A DNA stretch of 64,000 nt from Mycolicibacterium rhodesiae NBB3 (GCF_000230895.2 NC_016604.1:310001-374000); one strand, 5' to 3'. Positions 38,110-47,803 are shown, numbered from the stretch's first letter. Numbers and translations: made by a program. Notes: a model not told the origin generated them from the sequence alone.

Positions 38110-38162
38110 CCGCGGGGAGCACCAACGACGCCTCGAGCTAGGCGCCGTCCCGACGCGCTGCG

Positions 38163-38571
38163 ATGCGAGTCGCGCCCGCGGCCATCGCGGTACTGGTGAC
38201 CCTCGGCAGTCTGGTCAGCCTCGCGTACTTACGGTCGGGTTCAGCAGCATCCGCGTCGTCACCGAAACACGCGCGCTACCGACCGATATGCGTCTGCTGT
38301 CCATCGACACCGGAGATGTGCCCGCCGTCGTCCGCGTCGTCACCGATGCCGGCGCTCAACAACCGCGCATCGACCTGCGCATGGTCACCCGCGGGCAGAC
38401 TCAACTCGATGTGGCCGACGATGCCCCCACAGCGGAGTCACGCTGAGCGACAACGGTTCCGGATTTCTGTGGTTCAACCGCACCGGCGAGATCAGGGTCG
38501 TCATGCCGCCCGATGTCGCACGGGATCTGAGCATGACCGTCAACGAGCAGGCACGCCCGATCACCACCTGA
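38163..38571 (+). pseudogene. Decayed membrane-anchored DUF4097-like protein
   Basis: An N-terminal transmembrane segment (MRVAPAAIAVLVTLGSLV, starting 38163) opens a frame that soon loses protein character. In the next frame comes DMRLLSIDTGDVPAVVRVV...DLRMVTRGQTQLDVADDAPT, then another shift and GSGFLWFNRTGEIRVVMPPDVARDL to a stop at 38571. Joined together these form one protein of the DUF4097/adhesin-like type that is conserved after multi-domain proteins in actinobacteria. At least two frameshifts break it, so it cannot be translated as one product. Confidence 0.6.
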
Positions 38572-38975
38572 GGCGACCGCTTTCGGCGTAAAGCACCACG
38601 TCGAAAGACGCACGATCGTTCTCCTCTTCAGAGGCCCACTGATCGACTGACAGCACGGTGTTCCCGTTGCCGTCCAGCAAGTGGACGGTGTGGGCGTCCA
38701 CGGTGGACGTCAACGTGCATGCTTTCTCGTTGATGACGCGACGCGCTGGGGAGACACTGTTGTCGTCGTACGAGACGTCCGGCAGGGGGTGGCCGTACAG
38801 CTCCTCATAGCGTTGACGAAAATCGTTGAAGGAGGCTGCTTCTTGCGGCCGACCCTGCGAAGGCCATAAATTTCATCGTGAGGACCCCGAACTTCCATGT
38901 GCGCGAACCGCCGGGCGACCTCACCGACGAAGAGAATGTCGGTGTGATCCAGCCACTCGTTCGGCTCGGCGTGTT
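38561..38975 (-). pseudogene. Frameshifted hypothetical gene, minus strand
   Basis: One frame reads NEWLDHTDILFVGEVARRFA followed by HMEVRGPHDEIYGLRR and then loses sense; the other frame resumes with NDFRQRYEELYGHPLPDVS, VINEKACTLTSTVDAHTVHL and VDQWASEEENDRASFDV, ending at the stop at 38561. Both halves are acidic and well balanced like a real cytoplasmic protein; a stop precedes the second half and no start codon lies at its beginning. A single frameshift near 38850 explains it. No known family was recognised. Converges with, and overlaps by ~10 bp, the decayed gene at 38163. Confidence 0.5.
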
Positions 38976-39007
38976 ACGTCTGGCACCCAAACTACCGACG
39001 TGCATGA

Positions 39008-39041
39008 GAACGGCCCCCGGAGTTTCCTCCGGGGGCCGTTC
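39008..39041 (-). terminator. Terminator hairpin after tRNA-Met
   Basis: A perfect 15-bp inverted repeat (GAACGGCCCCCGGAG / CTCCGGGGGCCGTTC) with a 4-nt loop, located 7 bp past the 3' end of the tRNA (minus strand). Highly GC-rich and symmetric, it could also end transcription from the left. Confidence 0.8.
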
Positions 39042-39048
39042 CATTTAG

Positions 39049-39122
39049 TAGCGGGGACAGGATTCGAACCTGCGACCTCTGGGTTATGAGCCCAGCGAGC
39101 TACCGAGCTGCTCCACCCCGCG
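39049..39122 (-). tRNA. Initiator tRNA-Met (CAU)
   Basis: The minus strand reads CGCGGGGTGGAGCAGCTCGG at the 5' end and CCTGTCCCCGCTA at the 3' end. Anticodon CAT lies in the stem-loop GGGCTCATAACCC, giving the three consecutive G:C pairs of the anticodon stem that mark initiator tRNA. Position 1 (C) cannot pair with position 72 (T), the other initiator hallmark. The T-loop GGTTCGAATCC is intact. CCA is not encoded. 74 nt long. Confidence 0.96.
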
Positions 39123-39174
39123 ACGGGTAAACGCAAGGTTACCGAAGCCCCAGGTGCAGCTCCAAATCGAGTGC

Positions 39175-42100
39175 TCAGCGGGTCGACTGGTACTTCTTCA
39201 CGGCGTCGTCGAGGCGTTGTAGTGCCTCACCGAACTCGGCGAAATTGCCACCCGACTGAGCGCCTTGCAGCGCGTCCAGCGCGGTGTTGATATCTTGCAG
39301 CGCCGCGGCTTTGGCCGGCGACAATTGGACCGGTGCACCGGGCGGTACGGCCGTCGGTAGCGGCGTCGGGGGTGTGCCCTGGTTCGTGGGCGGTTGCGCC
39401 GCCGGCGGCTGACCGTCCGCGCCTGGCGTGGCCTGCGGCTGGCCGTTCACCGGACCGGTCGGTGCTGGACCGGTGGCAGTGGCGTCCGCACCCGGTCCGA
39501 ACAGCTCGGTGAGCGCGTCGCGCACCGTCGGGCCGTAGCCGACCTTGTCGTTGTACATCATCGCCACACGAATCAGACGCGGGTACGACGACGCCGCATC
39601 ACTGGCGCCAGGCGACGCGTACACGGGCGCGACGTAGAGCAGACCGCCCTGCGCCACAGGCAGCGTGAGCAGGTTGCCCCACCGGATGCGGTTCTGGTTG
39701 TCACGGCCGATGACGCCGAGGTCCTGGCTCACCGCGGTATCGGTGCTGATCGCGTTGAACGCCAACTTGGGACCGTTGACCTGGCCCGGAATGGTCAGCA
39801 CCGTGAGCTTGCCGTACGTATCGGGGTCCGAACTCGCGCTGATGTAGGCCGCGAGGAAGTCGCGCCGGAACCGGTTCATCGCACTCGTCAGCTGGAACGA
39901 CGCCGAATTATCATTGCTCGCAAGGTTTTTGGCGACGATGTAGTACGGCGGCTGGTAGCTGCTGGCCGTGGGGTTGGGGTCCAAGGGCACATCCCAGAAG
40001 TCCGACGTCGAGAAAAACGTCACGGGATCGTCCACGTGGTACTTGGCCAGCAGCGCGCGCTGAACCTTGAACAGATCCTCGGGGTAACGCAGATGTTGTT
40101 GCAGTTCAGGGGTGATGTCGCTCTTCGGCTTGACCGTGCCGGGGAACACCTTCATCCACGCCTGCAGCACCGGGTCCTGTTCGTCCTGCGCGTACAGGGT
40201 CACCGTGCCGTCATATGCGTCCACAGTCGCCTTGACCGAGTTGCGGATGTAGGACACCTGCTTGTCGACCTGCAGTCGGTTGGCCGCCACCTCCGTGGAG
40301 TCCGCGGTCGCGCTCGACAGCGTCGTCAACTGCGAGTACGGGTAGTTGTCCAGCGTCGTGTAGCCGTCGACGATCCACACCATCTTCTTGTTCACAATCG
40401 CGGGATAGACGGTGGTGTCGGTGGTCAGCCACGGCGCGGCCGCTTCGACGCGTTCGGCCGGATCTCGGTTGAACAGGATCTTGCTGTTCTCGCCAATCAC
40501 GTTGGAGAACAAGAAGTTCCGCTCGGCGAACTTCGCGGCGAACACCGAGCGAGCCAGCCAGTTGCCGACGGGCACCCCGCCGGAACCACCGTAGGTGTAG
40601 TTCTTGGTCTCGGTGTTGGTCTCGTAGTCGTATTCGCGGTCGGGACCGCCGTTGTTGCCCACGATCGCGTAATCGGCCGACGTGTCGGCGATCACCGGGC
40701 CGTAGTAGATCCGCGGCTGATCCAGCGGAGCCGGACCCGGCGAGACGACGCTGCCGTTCGCGCCGACGACGCTCGCCAAAAACTCCGGGTAGCCGCCGTT
40801 CTGGTTCGGGTCGTTGGCAACTCCACGAACAGTGTTGGCCGGCGACGCAATGAATCCGTTACCGTGGGTGTACACCGTGTGCCGATTGATCCAGTCGCGC
40901 TGGTTGTCGATCAGCCGGTCGGGGTTGAGCTCACGGGCGGCGACGACGAAGTCACGAAGGTTTCCGTCCCGTCCGGTGTAGCGGTCCATCGCCAGGTGGT
41001 CAGGGAAGTAGTAAAAGTTCTTGCCCTGCTGGAACTGGGTGAACGCGGGGCTGACGATCGTCGGGTCGAGCAACCGGATGTTCGACGTGGTCGCCCGGTC
41101 ATTGGCCACCTGCTGGGCCGTCGTCTGGGCGTCACCGCTGTAGTCGCGGTACGTCACGGTCTCTTCGGTCAGCCCGTAGGCCTGTCTCGTCGCCGCGATA
41201 CTTCGACTGATGTATTCGCTTTCCTTCTGCGCCGCATTGGGTTTGACGCTGAACTGCTCGACGACCAACGGCCATCCTGCACCGATCACCAGCGACGACA
41301 GCAGCAGCAGCACCACACCGATCGCGGGAATCCGCAAGTCTCGCAACACAATCGCAGAGAAGACGGCCGCCGCGCAGATGACTGCGATGGCCATCAGGAT
41401 CAGCTTCGCGGGCAGCACCGCGTTGATATCGGTGTAGCCGGCGCCGGTGAACGGCTTGCCGCCGCGGGTGTGGCTCAAGAGTTCGTACCGGTCCAGCCAG
41501 TACGCGACGGCCTTGAGCAGCATGAGGATGCCGACCAACGTGATCAGCTGGATACGCGCCGCGCGACTGAGCGCGCCGCTACGGCCTGACAAGCGGATGC
41601 CACCGAACAGGTAGTGGCCCAACAGATTGGCGATGAAGGCCAGGAATGTGGCGATGAAGAGGAAGCTCAGCACGAGCCGGTAGAACGGCAGATCGAACGC
41701 GTAGAAGCCGAGGTCCATGCCGAACTGCGGGTCGTTGATCCCGAAGCTGCCGCCGTGCAGGAACAGCTGGATGCGGGTCCAGTAACTCTGCGCCACGATT
41801 CCGGCGAGCAGCCCGATGAACGCCGGAATGCCGATGCCCACGAGCCGCAACCGGCTCATCACCGCGGTGCGGTACCGCGCGACCGGATCGTTGGGACCGT
41901 TGGTCGGGACGAACACGGGGCGGGTGCGGTAGGCCAGTGCCAACCCGGCGAACACGATCGCACCGATGACCACCGCCGCGACCAGGAACACCACCAGGCG
42001 GGTGACCAGCTGGGTGGTGAACACCGAGCGGTACCCCAACTCGCCGAACCACAGCCAGTCGACGTAGGTGTCGATCAGGCGTGGCCCGATCAGCAGGATC

Positions 42101-42183
42101 AGAACGAACGCCGCGGAAACCGCGATGAGGACTCGGCTACGTCGTGTCAGCTTCGGCATTCTTGCCGCGGGCCGCATACCCAC
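39175..42183 (-). CDS. UPF0182 large integral membrane protein (Rv3193c homologue)
   Basis: A 1002-residue protein of the UPF0182 family. The N-terminal ~330 residues carry about seven transmembrane helices; the rest is a large extracytoplasmic domain (for example [15 protein letters not shown] and [15 protein letters not shown]) ending in a Pro/Thr-rich low-complexity linker and a short coiled-coil tail. Function is unknown. It is highly conserved in mycobacteria and marks the left edge of the Rv3193c-Rv3208 block. The start may be the GTG at 42183, ATG 42177 or ATG 42159. Confidence 0.9.
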   Translation of the reverse strand: MGMRPAARMPKLTRRSRVLIAVSAAFVLILLIGPRLIDTYVDWLWFGELGYRSVFTTQLVTRLVVFLVAAVVIGAIVFAGLALAYRTRPVFVPTNGPNDPVARYRTAVMSRLRLVGIGIPAFIGLLAGIVAQSYWTRIQLFLHGGSFGINDPQFGMDLGFYAFDLPFYRLVLSFLFIATFLAFIANLLGHYLFGGIRLSGRSGALSRAARIQLITLVGILMLLKAVAYWLDRYELLSHTRGGKPFTGAGYTDINAVLPAKLILMAIAVICAAAVFSAIVLRDLRIPAIGVVLLLLSSLVIGAGWPLVVEQFSVKPNAAQKESEYISRSIAATRQAYGLTEETVTYRDYSGDAQTTAQQVANDRATTSNIRLLDPTIVSPAFTQFQQGKNFYYFPDHLAMDRYTGRDGNLRDFVVAARELNPDRLIDNQRDWINRHTVYTHGNGFIASPANTVRGVANDPNQNGGYPEFLASVVGANGSVVSPGPAPLDQPRIYYGPVIADTSADYAIVGNNGGPDREYDYETNTETKNYTYGGSGGVPVGNWLARSVFAAKFAERNFLFSNVIGENSKILFNRDPAERVEAAAPWLTTDTTVYPAIVNKKMVWIVDGYTTLDNYPYSQLTTLSSATADSTEVAANRLQVDKQVSYIRNSVKATVDAYDGTVTLYAQDEQDPVLQAWMKVFPGTVKPKSDITPELQQHLRYPEDLFKVQRALLAKYHVDDPVTFFSTSDFWDVPLDPNPTASSYQPPYYIVAKNLASNDNSASFQLTSAMNRFRRDFLAAYISASSDPDTYGKLTVLTIPGQVNGPKLAFNAISTDTAVSQDLGVIGRDNQNRIRWGNLLTLPVAQGGLLYVAPVYASPGASDAASSYPRLIRVAMMYNDKVGYGPTVRDALTELFGPGADATATGPAPTGPVNGQPQATPGADGQPPAAQPPTNQGTPPTPLPTAVPPGAPVQLSPAKAAALQDINTALDALQGAQSGGNFAEFGEALQRLDDAVKKYQSTR

Positions 42184-42276
42184 TCGTCAACTCCAGTTTC
42201 TAACGTTGGCAGACGTCGTGACCGCCGTGGGGACAACTCTACGCAAGTGAAAAGCGCCGATGACTCCGCAGCGGCC

Positions 42277-43299
42277 CTAGCAGTGCGGCCGTTCGCCGCC
42301 AGCAGACAACGTCTCCAGCGCCGACACGGCCTGATCCAGCGTCTCGACCTTGATCAGCTCCAACCCGACGTCGTGGGCCGTTTTCGCTTCCTCGCAGTTC
42401 TCGGCGGGCACCAGGAAGATCGTCGCGCCGGCATCGGAGGCCGCCAGCATCTTGTGGGTGATGCCGCCGATCGGACCGACCTTGCCATCGCCGGTGATCG
42501 TTCCGGTTCCCGCGACGAACTTGCCGTCGTTGAGGTTGCCGGTGGTGAGTTTGTCGACGACGGCGAGGCTGAACATCAACCCGGCCGACGGCCCCCCGAT
42601 GTTGGCGAGATTGAAATCGACGGTGAACGGCGCCCACGGCGCGTCGAGCACTCCGATCCCCAGGTATCCCTGGTCTTTCTCGGGGTGTTTACCCAGCGTG
42701 ATGGTGGCCGCGCCAAGGTCTCCGTTCCTCCGTCGGTAGTCCAGCGTCACGGTGTCCCCCGGCTTGGTGTCCTTGATCAGGGCCTGGAAGTCGTCCAGAT
42801 TGGTCACCGGCTTGCCGTTGACGTAGTCGATCGCGTCGCCCGGTTCGAGCTTGCCCGCCGAAGGGCCGTCCTCGTTGACCGTCTGCGCGGTCACCGCCAT
42901 CGGGTATTTCAGGTAGAGCAGTGCGGCGTATTCGGCGCTGTCCTCGGACTGGCGGAAGTCGGTGTTGTTGGCCTCGTCGACCTCGTCCTTCGACTTGTCC
43001 GGCGGATACACCAGATCCCGCGGCACCAGCTGCTCGCGGCCCGACATCCACAACGCGAGCGCCTGTCCCAGCGTCAGGCCGTCGCGCTGCGACACCGTGG
43101 TCATGTTCAGATGCCCTGACGTGGGGTGCACCTCGGTGCCCTCGATGTCGACGACCTGCTTACCGTCGACCTCAGCCAGTGTGTCGAACGTCGGTCCCGG
43201 CCCCAGCGCGACGAACGGCACCGTCACGACCGACAGCACGACGCCGAACACGACGATGGGGACCAGCGCGACGAGCAACGTCAAAATGCGCCTGTTCAC
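42277..43299 (-). CDS. PDZ/Lon-domain membrane serine protease (Rv3194c homologue)
   Basis: A 340-residue protease: N-terminal signal anchor (ILTLLVALVPIVVFGVVL), a PDZ domain (~140-215; LEPGDAIDYVNGKPV), and a C-terminal Lon-type (S16) domain with the catalytic Ser in NIGGPSAGLMFSLA (~234) and Lys in GGITHKMLAA (~281). The active site faces the outside of the membrane. The GTG at 43299 is taken as the start, giving VNRRILTLL at the N-terminus. Divergent from the DUF2342 gene at 43389. Confidence 0.9.
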   Translation of the reverse strand: MNRRILTLLVALVPIVVFGVVLSVVTVPFVALGPGPTFDTLAEVDGKQVVDIEGTEVHPTSGHLNMTTVSQRDGLTLGQALALWMSGREQLVPRDLVYPPDKSKDEVDEANNTDFRQSEDSAEYAALLYLKYPMAVTAQTVNEDGPSAGKLEPGDAIDYVNGKPVTNLDDFQALIKDTKPGDTVTLDYRRRNGDLGAATITLGKHPEKDQGYLGIGVLDAPWAPFTVDFNLANIGGPSAGLMFSLAVVDKLTTGNLNDGKFVAGTGTITGDGKVGPIGGITHKMLAASDAGATIFLVPAENCEEAKTAHDVGLELIKVETLDQAVSALETLSAGGERPHC

Positions 43300-43388
43300 G
43301 CCGCCCAATGTAGAGGTTGGCCTCGGATTCGCTCTCGGCGTGACGTGCCACGGCACAAGGCGGGGCGGCTGTGAGTACCGTTGAGGGC

Positions 43389-44735
43389 ATGGCTGACCTG
43401 CCTTTCGGCTTCTCCTCCGGGGACGACCCCGAGCGAGACAAACACAAAAAGGACCCGGAATCGGGGTCCGGCGGTGATCCGTTCGGCATGGGCGGGGCCG
43501 GGTTCGACATGTCCCAGCTCGGGCAGATCTTCAGCCGTCTCGGCGAGATGTTCAGCGGCGCTCAGAACATGTCGGCGGACGGCACGCGGTCAGGTCCGGT
43601 GAACTACGACCTGGCGCGTCAGCTCGCGTCGAGCTCGATCGGTTTCGTCGCACCCGTGAGCGAGAAGACCGGCGCAGCGATCTCCGATGCCGTCCACCTC
43701 GCCGAGACGTGGCTCGACGGCGTGACGGCGCTGCCTGCGGGCACCACCAAGGCGGTGGCGTGGACGCCGACCGACTGGGTCGACAACACCCTGGAGACGT
43801 GGAAGCGGCTGTGTGATCCGGTGGCCGAGCAGATCTCCACGGTGTGGGCATCGTCGCTGCCCGAAGAGGCGAGGTCGATGGCGGGTCCGCTGCTGTCGAT
43901 GATGAGTCAGATGGGCGGCATGGCCTTCGGTTCGCAGCTGGGCCAGGCGCTGGGCACGCTGTCCAAAGAAGTGCTGACCTCCACCGATATCGGATTGCCG
44001 TTGGGCCCCAAGGGTGTTGCGGCGCTGATGCCTGCCGCCGTGGAATCGCTCGCCGAGGGACTGGAGCAGCCGCGCAGCGAGATCATCACGTTCCTCGCGG
44101 CGCGCGAGGCCGCCCACCACCGCCTGTTCAGCCACGTGCCGTGGCTGTCCACCCAGCTCCTCAACGCGGTCGAGGCGTTCGCCAAGGGCATGAAGATCGA
44201 CATGAGCGGCCTCGAGGAACTCGCGCAGGGCTTCAACCCCGCGGCGCTGGCCGATCCGTCTCAGATGGAACAGCTGCTGAACCAGGGCATCTTCGAACCG
44301 AAAGCGACGCCGGAGCAGACCGCGGCACTGGAGCGGCTCGAAACACTGTTGGCGTTGATCGAGGGGTGGGTGCAGACCGTCGTCACCGACGCGCTGGGCG
44401 ACCGAATCCCCGGCACGTCGGCCCTCTCGGAGACCCTGCGCAGGCGGCGCGCCACCGGTGGCCCCGCCGAGCAGACCTTCGCGACGCTCGTCGGCCTGGA
44501 ACTGCGGCCCCGCAAGATGCGCGAGGCGGCCGCCTTGTGGGAGCGGCTGACCGAAGCGGTCGGCGCCGACGCACGCGATGGCGTGTGGCAGCACCCCGAT
44601 CTGTTGCCGAGCGCAGAAGACCTCGACGAGCCCGCCGGCTTCATCGACCGGATGATCGGTGGCGACACCAGCGGCATCGACCAACTGCTCGCCGATCTCG
44701 AAAAGGACACTGGGACAGACGAACCCGAGCGCTGA
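43389..44735 (+). CDS. DUF2342 zincin-like protein (Rv3195 homologue)
   Basis: A 448-residue protein of the DUF2342 / zinc-dependent metalloprotease-like family. The N-terminus is disordered and rich in Gly, Asp and Met. The core has the segment FLAAREAAHHRLFSHVPWL, where other zincins have HExxH, so proteolytic activity should not be assumed. GAGG 5 bp upstream supports the ATG at 43389 over the GTG at 43371. Cytoplasmic. Part of the conserved block in all mycobacteria. Confidence 0.85.
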   Translation: MADLPFGFSSGDDPERDKHKKDPESGSGGDPFGMGGAGFDMSQLGQIFSRLGEMFSGAQNMSADGTRSGPVNYDLARQLASSSIGFVAPVSEKTGAAISDAVHLAETWLDGVTALPAGTTKAVAWTPTDWVDNTLETWKRLCDPVAEQISTVWASSLPEEARSMAGPLLSMMSQMGGMAFGSQLGQALGTLSKEVLTSTDIGLPLGPKGVAALMPAAVESLAEGLEQPRSEIITFLAAREAAHHRLFSHVPWLSTQLLNAVEAFAKGMKIDMSGLEELAQGFNPAALADPSQMEQLLNQGIFEPKATPEQTAALERLETLLALIEGWVQTVVTDALGDRIPGTSALSETLRRRRATGGPAEQTFATLVGLELRPRKMREAAALWERLTEAVGADARDGVWQHPDLLPSAEDLDEPAGFIDRMIGGDTSGIDQLLADLEKDTGTDEPER

Positions 44736-44791
44736 TCCGAGCCCTGTGGATAACTCGGCGGGTTTGGCGCCTGACGTGTCAGACTCCTCGG

Positions 44792-45628
44792 ATGGGGCGC
44801 TACGTCCTCGACCCTTCCAGGCCGGTGTTGTTGCGACCCGACGGCGTCGTACAGGTGGGCTGGGATCCGCGGCGCGCGGTCCTGGTCCGTCCGCCGCCGG
44901 GGTTGACCGCCAAGGACCTCGCCGATCTGCTGCGTCGTCTGCAGTCGGGTGCCACCCCGGCCGAGATCCAAGCACACGCAACCGAGGCCGGCGCTGACGA
45001 CGTCGCCGACCTCATCTCCTCGCTCGTCGGCGCCGGACTCGTGACGACCACGCCGCGCCGACGCACCCGCGCCGCGTCAATCCGGATTCACGGGCGCGGT
45101 CCGCTGTCTGATCTGCTCGGCGGGGCCTTGCGCTGCTCGGGAGCCCAGATCACGCACAGCAGCCGCACGCATGCCGGAGCGCCGACCGAATCGACCGATC
45201 TGGCGGTGCTGACCGATTTCCTGGTGTCCGATCCGCGCGTCGTGCGCGATCTGCACGCGGCCGGGGTTCCGCACCTTCCGGTCCGGGTGCGCGACGGTGT
45301 CGGCCTCGTCGGCCCGCTCGTCATTCCCGGCGTGACCAGCTGTCTCGGGTGTGCTGACCTGCACCGCAGCGACCGCGATGCCGCCTGGCCGGCCCTGGCC
45401 GCGCAACTACGCGACACGGTCGGCAGCGCTGACCGAGCCACGGTGCTGGCAACAGCGGCGCTGGCGCTCAACCAGATCGACCGGGTCATATGCGCCATTC
45501 GTGACGAATCCGGGGTGTCGCGCTCCCCTGACCCGCCGCCCACCTTGGACGCGACGCTCGAGTTCGACGTCAATGTGGGTTCGATCGTGGCGCGCCGCTG
45601 GTCGCGGCATCCGCATTGCACCTGTTGA
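44792..45628 (+). CDS. Cyclodehydratase-like / TOMM leader-binding-type protein (Rv3196 homologue)
   Basis: A 278-residue protein resembling the N-terminal cyclodehydratase (C-protein, E1-like) of thiazole/oxazole peptide clusters. Seen: an N-terminal winged-helix-like part (RRLQSGATPAEIQAHATEAG), and the family-type block LVIPGVTSCLGCADLHRSDRDAAWPALAAQ, ending with HPHCTC, so Cys pairs that could hold zinc are present (CLGC and CTC). The ATG at 44792 is used. No YcaO gene or precursor peptide was found in the window, so it is an orphan here. Function unknown. Confidence 0.75.
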   Translation: MGRYVLDPSRPVLLRPDGVVQVGWDPRRAVLVRPPPGLTAKDLADLLRRLQSGATPAEIQAHATEAGADDVADLISSLVGAGLVTTTPRRRTRAASIRIHGRGPLSDLLGGALRCSGAQITHSSRTHAGAPTESTDLAVLTDFLVSDPRVVRDLHAAGVPHLPVRVRDGVGLVGPLVIPGVTSCLGCADLHRSDRDAAWPALAAQLRDTVGSADRATVLATAALALNQIDRVICAIRDESGVSRSPDPPPTLDATLEFDVNVGSIVARRWSRHPHCTC

Positions 45629-45685
45629 CAACGTTTAGCGCCAAGTCGTTGCAGGGTGTTCAGCGATGTCGTGGATGATGGACTG

Positions 45686-47011
45686 GTGAGTGAGATCAAA
45701 CGGGGCGGCGCCGCTCGCAATGCCAAGATCGCGGGGCTCGGGGCAGGCATGGCAGGCCGGGCGGCACTCGGCTTCGGCAAGCGGCTGACGGGCAAGTCCA
45801 AGGACGAGGTCAGCGCGGAGCTGATGGACAAGGCGGCTCAGCAGCTGTTCACCGTTCTCGGTGAGCTCAAGGGCGGCGCGATGAAGGTCGGCCAGGCCCT
45901 TTCGGTCATGGAGGCCGCCATCCCCGAGCAGTACGGCAAGCCGTACCGCGAAGCGCTCACCAAACTGCAGCGCGAAGCTCCGCCGTTGCCCGCCCCCAAG
46001 GTGCACCGCGTGCTCGACCAGCAGCTGGGCACCAAGTGGCGCGAACGGTTCACGTCCTTCGACGACACCGCCGTGGCGTCGGCCAGCATCGGCCAGGTCC
46101 ACAAGGCGGTCTGGTCCGACGGTCGCGAGGTTGCCGTCAAGATCCAGTACCCGGGTGCCGACGAGGCCCTGCGCGCCGACCTGAAGACGATGCAGCGGAT
46201 GGTCGGCGTGCTTCGCCAGCTGTCCCCCGGCGCGGATGTCCAGGGTGTGGTCGACGAGCTGATCGAGCGCACCGAGATGGAACTCGACTATCGGCTCGAG
46301 GCCGACAATCAGCGTGCGTTCGCCAAAGCCTATGAGGGACATCCTCGCTTCGTCGTCCCGCGCATCGTCGCCAGCGCCCCCAAAGTGGTGATCCAGGAAT
46401 GGATCGAGGGCATCCCGATGTCGGTGATCATCCGTGAGGGCACGCAGGAGCAGCGCGATCTGATGGGGACCCGACTGTTCGAGCTGACCTACGACGCGCC
46501 CAAGCGTCTCGAGATGATGCACGGCGACGCCCATCCTGGGAACTTCATGCTGCTGCCGGACAACAAGATGGGTGTCATCGACTTCGGCGCGGTCGCGCCG
46601 ATGCCCGGCGGCATTCCTGTCGACATCGGGCTCGCGACGCGATACGCGCTCAACGACGACTACGAGAACCTGCAGGCAGCGATGCAGCGCATCGGGTTCA
46701 TCCAGAAGGGTGAGCAGGTCTCGCACCGCGAGATGGACGAGATGATGAAGCAGTACGTGGAACCGCTCGAGGTCGAGGTGTTCCATTACACGCGAAAGTG
46801 GCTGCAGCGGATCACGGCTGCGAATATGCGACCGGAACGCGCGGCCGGCCAGATCAAAGCTGCGCGGCAGATGGACATCCCGGCGAAGCTGGCGATTCCG
46901 ATGCGGGTGATCGCGTCCAACGTCGCGATCTCGTGTCAGCTCGATGCCCACATTCCGGCCAGAGCGCTTGCGACAGAACTGGTTCCGGGATTCGCTGAAG
47001 ACGCGGCGTAG
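45686..47011 (+). CDS. ABC1/UbiB-family atypical kinase (Rv3197 homologue)
   Basis: A 441-residue ABC1 (ADCK/UbiB) protein. Motifs in order: KGGAMKVGQALS (KxGQ motif, ~62-73), ASIGQVHKAV (~132), AVKIQYPG (invariant Lys), HGDAHPGNF (catalytic loop, ~278) and GVIDFGAVAP (~293). The GTG at 45686 begins VSEIKRGGAARN; the upstream 10 codons are unlikely to be used. Family members are ATPases linked to lipid or quinone metabolism; in mycobacteria this gene lies beside whiB7. Ends 66 bp before the convergent whiB7. Confidence 0.88.
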   Translation: MSEIKRGGAARNAKIAGLGAGMAGRAALGFGKRLTGKSKDEVSAELMDKAAQQLFTVLGELKGGAMKVGQALSVMEAAIPEQYGKPYREALTKLQREAPPLPAPKVHRVLDQQLGTKWRERFTSFDDTAVASASIGQVHKAVWSDGREVAVKIQYPGADEALRADLKTMQRMVGVLRQLSPGADVQGVVDELIERTEMELDYRLEADNQRAFAKAYEGHPRFVVPRIVASAPKVVIQEWIEGIPMSVIIREGTQEQRDLMGTRLFELTYDAPKRLEMMHGDAHPGNFMLLPDNKMGVIDFGAVAPMPGGIPVDIGLATRYALNDDYENLQAAMQRIGFIQKGEQVSHREMDEMMKQYVEPLEVEVFHYTRKWLQRITAANMRPERAAGQIKAARQMDIPAKLAIPMRVIASNVAISCQLDAHIPARALATELVPGFAEDAA

Positions 47012-47063
47012 GTCTCTAGCCTCACGCCGAAACTGTCCGCGGTGGCGTATTGCGCCGGCAGAA

Positions 47064-47093
47064 CCCGGCAGCCGCCACTACGCCGCTGCCGGG
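47064..47093. terminator. Bidirectional terminator between ABC1 gene and whiB7
   Basis: CCCGGCAGC / GCTGCCGGG: a perfect 9-bp stem with a 12-nt loop. It spans the last codons and stop of whiB7 and lies ~50 bp past the ABC1 stop, so it can end transcription from both sides. No T-tract. Confidence 0.6.
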
Positions 47094-47392
47094 CTCCCCT
47101 CGGTGTTCTTACGTGGCCGACCGCGCGGACGCTTGCGCGCGATGACCGTGCCTCGGTCGAGGATCTCGCCGCCCCAGACACCCCACGGTTCCTCCCGCTC
47201 GAGCGCTGCGGCCAGGCACTCGCGACGGATCGGGCAATCCGCACACAGCGACTTGGCACGTTCGAGTTCGACTGGGTTCTCGGCGAACCACATGTCCGGG
47301 TCGTTCAGATGACAGGGCACCGCAAGCTTCGTCCGTTGTCGGCATGTCTGCGTCTGGACGCTCTTCGCGGGAGCGCTCATCGCAAGTGACAT
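47078..47392 (-). CDS. whiB7: WhiB7 transcriptional regulator
   Basis: A 104-residue [4Fe-4S] Wbl-family activator of intrinsic antibiotic resistance. Cluster cysteines are Cys27, Cys50, Cys53 and Cys59 (C-x22-C-x2-C-x5-C); the GVWGG turn is at 71-75 in EPWGVWGGE, the sigma-A-binding face; the AT-hook RGRPRK is at 90-95, the mark of WhiB7 as opposed to other Wbl proteins. ATG 47392 is used; ATG 47434 would add 14 residues and ATG 47380 would remove 4. Preceded by a ~400-nt leader with its own promoter, ORF and attenuator (listed separately). Confidence 0.96.
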   Translation of the reverse strand: MSLAMSAPAKSVQTQTCRQRTKLAVPCHLNDPDMWFAENPVELERAKSLCADCPIRRECLAAALEREEPWGVWGGEILDRGTVIARKRPRGRPRKNTEGSPAAA

Positions 47393-47486
47393 GGCTCGTA
47401 CCTCTGCTTCCTGGTCGTTGGTTTCGTATCTCATCGGTCTTTTCGATGGATCCTGACCAGGTCTTTCGGGGGTCCGAATGATTCCC

Positions 47487-47529
47487 AAAAAACTTTGGCC
47501 ACGGATCCGGTAACTGCGGGTCCGTGGCC
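47487..47529 (-). terminator. Intrinsic attenuator in the whiB7 leader
   Basis: On the minus strand GGCCACGGA (47529-47521) pairs perfectly with TCCGTGGCC (47505-47497), loop 15 nt, followed by AAAG and a run of six T (47492-47487). This is a textbook Rho-independent terminator, rare in mycobacteria, placed between the upstream ORF stop (47554) and the whiB7 start (47392). Consistent with the transcription attenuation reported for whiB7. Confidence 0.85.
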
Positions 47530-47553
47530 TCTCGGGCGAAAATCGTGGGCTTT

Positions 47554-47748
47554 CTAGATGATGCCCCGATTCACGGACGTTCCAGTCGCGGCGGCGGTGC
47601 GGCGGCGCTTGGGCTGCGGCGTAATGGCAGCTGCACCCGCGGCGGCGTGCGCCTTGTACGCGGGATGCGCCGCGGCGGCGGCCGGGACATGGAGGGTCCA
47701 CGAACCGCCGGAAACGCGTACGCCGCCAACAGCATTCATGTTCAACAT
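47554..47748 (-). CDS. Upstream ORF in the whiB7 leader (64 aa)
   Basis: A 64-codon frame starting MLNMNAVGGVRVSGG and rich in Ala, ending KRRRTAAATGTSVNRGII. AAAGGAGGG lies 10 bp before the ATG, one of the best ribosome binding sites in the window, which argues that it is translated. The stop is 25 bp before the attenuator stem, so a stalled or slow ribosome here could prevent the hairpin. The upstream ORF in whiB7 leaders of mycobacteria is known; the exact length in other species is not something I can check here. Product probably has no separate function. Confidence 0.7.
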   Translation of the reverse strand: MLNMNAVGGVRVSGGSWTLHVPAAAAAHPAYKAHAAAGAAAITPQPKRRRTAAATGTSVNRGII

Positions 47749-47803
47749 GATCTCGGACCCTCCTTTCACACGACAAATCACACGGCTGATGTGTGCGATC
47801 TCG

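Noticed and set aside
39049..39122. tRNA 3' end as attachment site for the accessory locus
   Set aside because: I found no second copy of the tRNA 3' end at the left and no integrase gene in the window.
39394..41589. 731-residue open frame on the plus strand
   Set aside because: It lies fully antisense to the UPF0182 gene, is Arg/His/Val-rich with no known motif, and is a high-GC shadow frame.
41614..43119. 501-residue plus-strand frame
   Set aside because: Antisense to both the UPF0182 and PDZ protease genes; shadow frame.
43590..44981. 463-residue minus-strand frame
   Set aside because: Antisense to the DUF2342 gene with low-complexity Arg/Gly/Gln composition.
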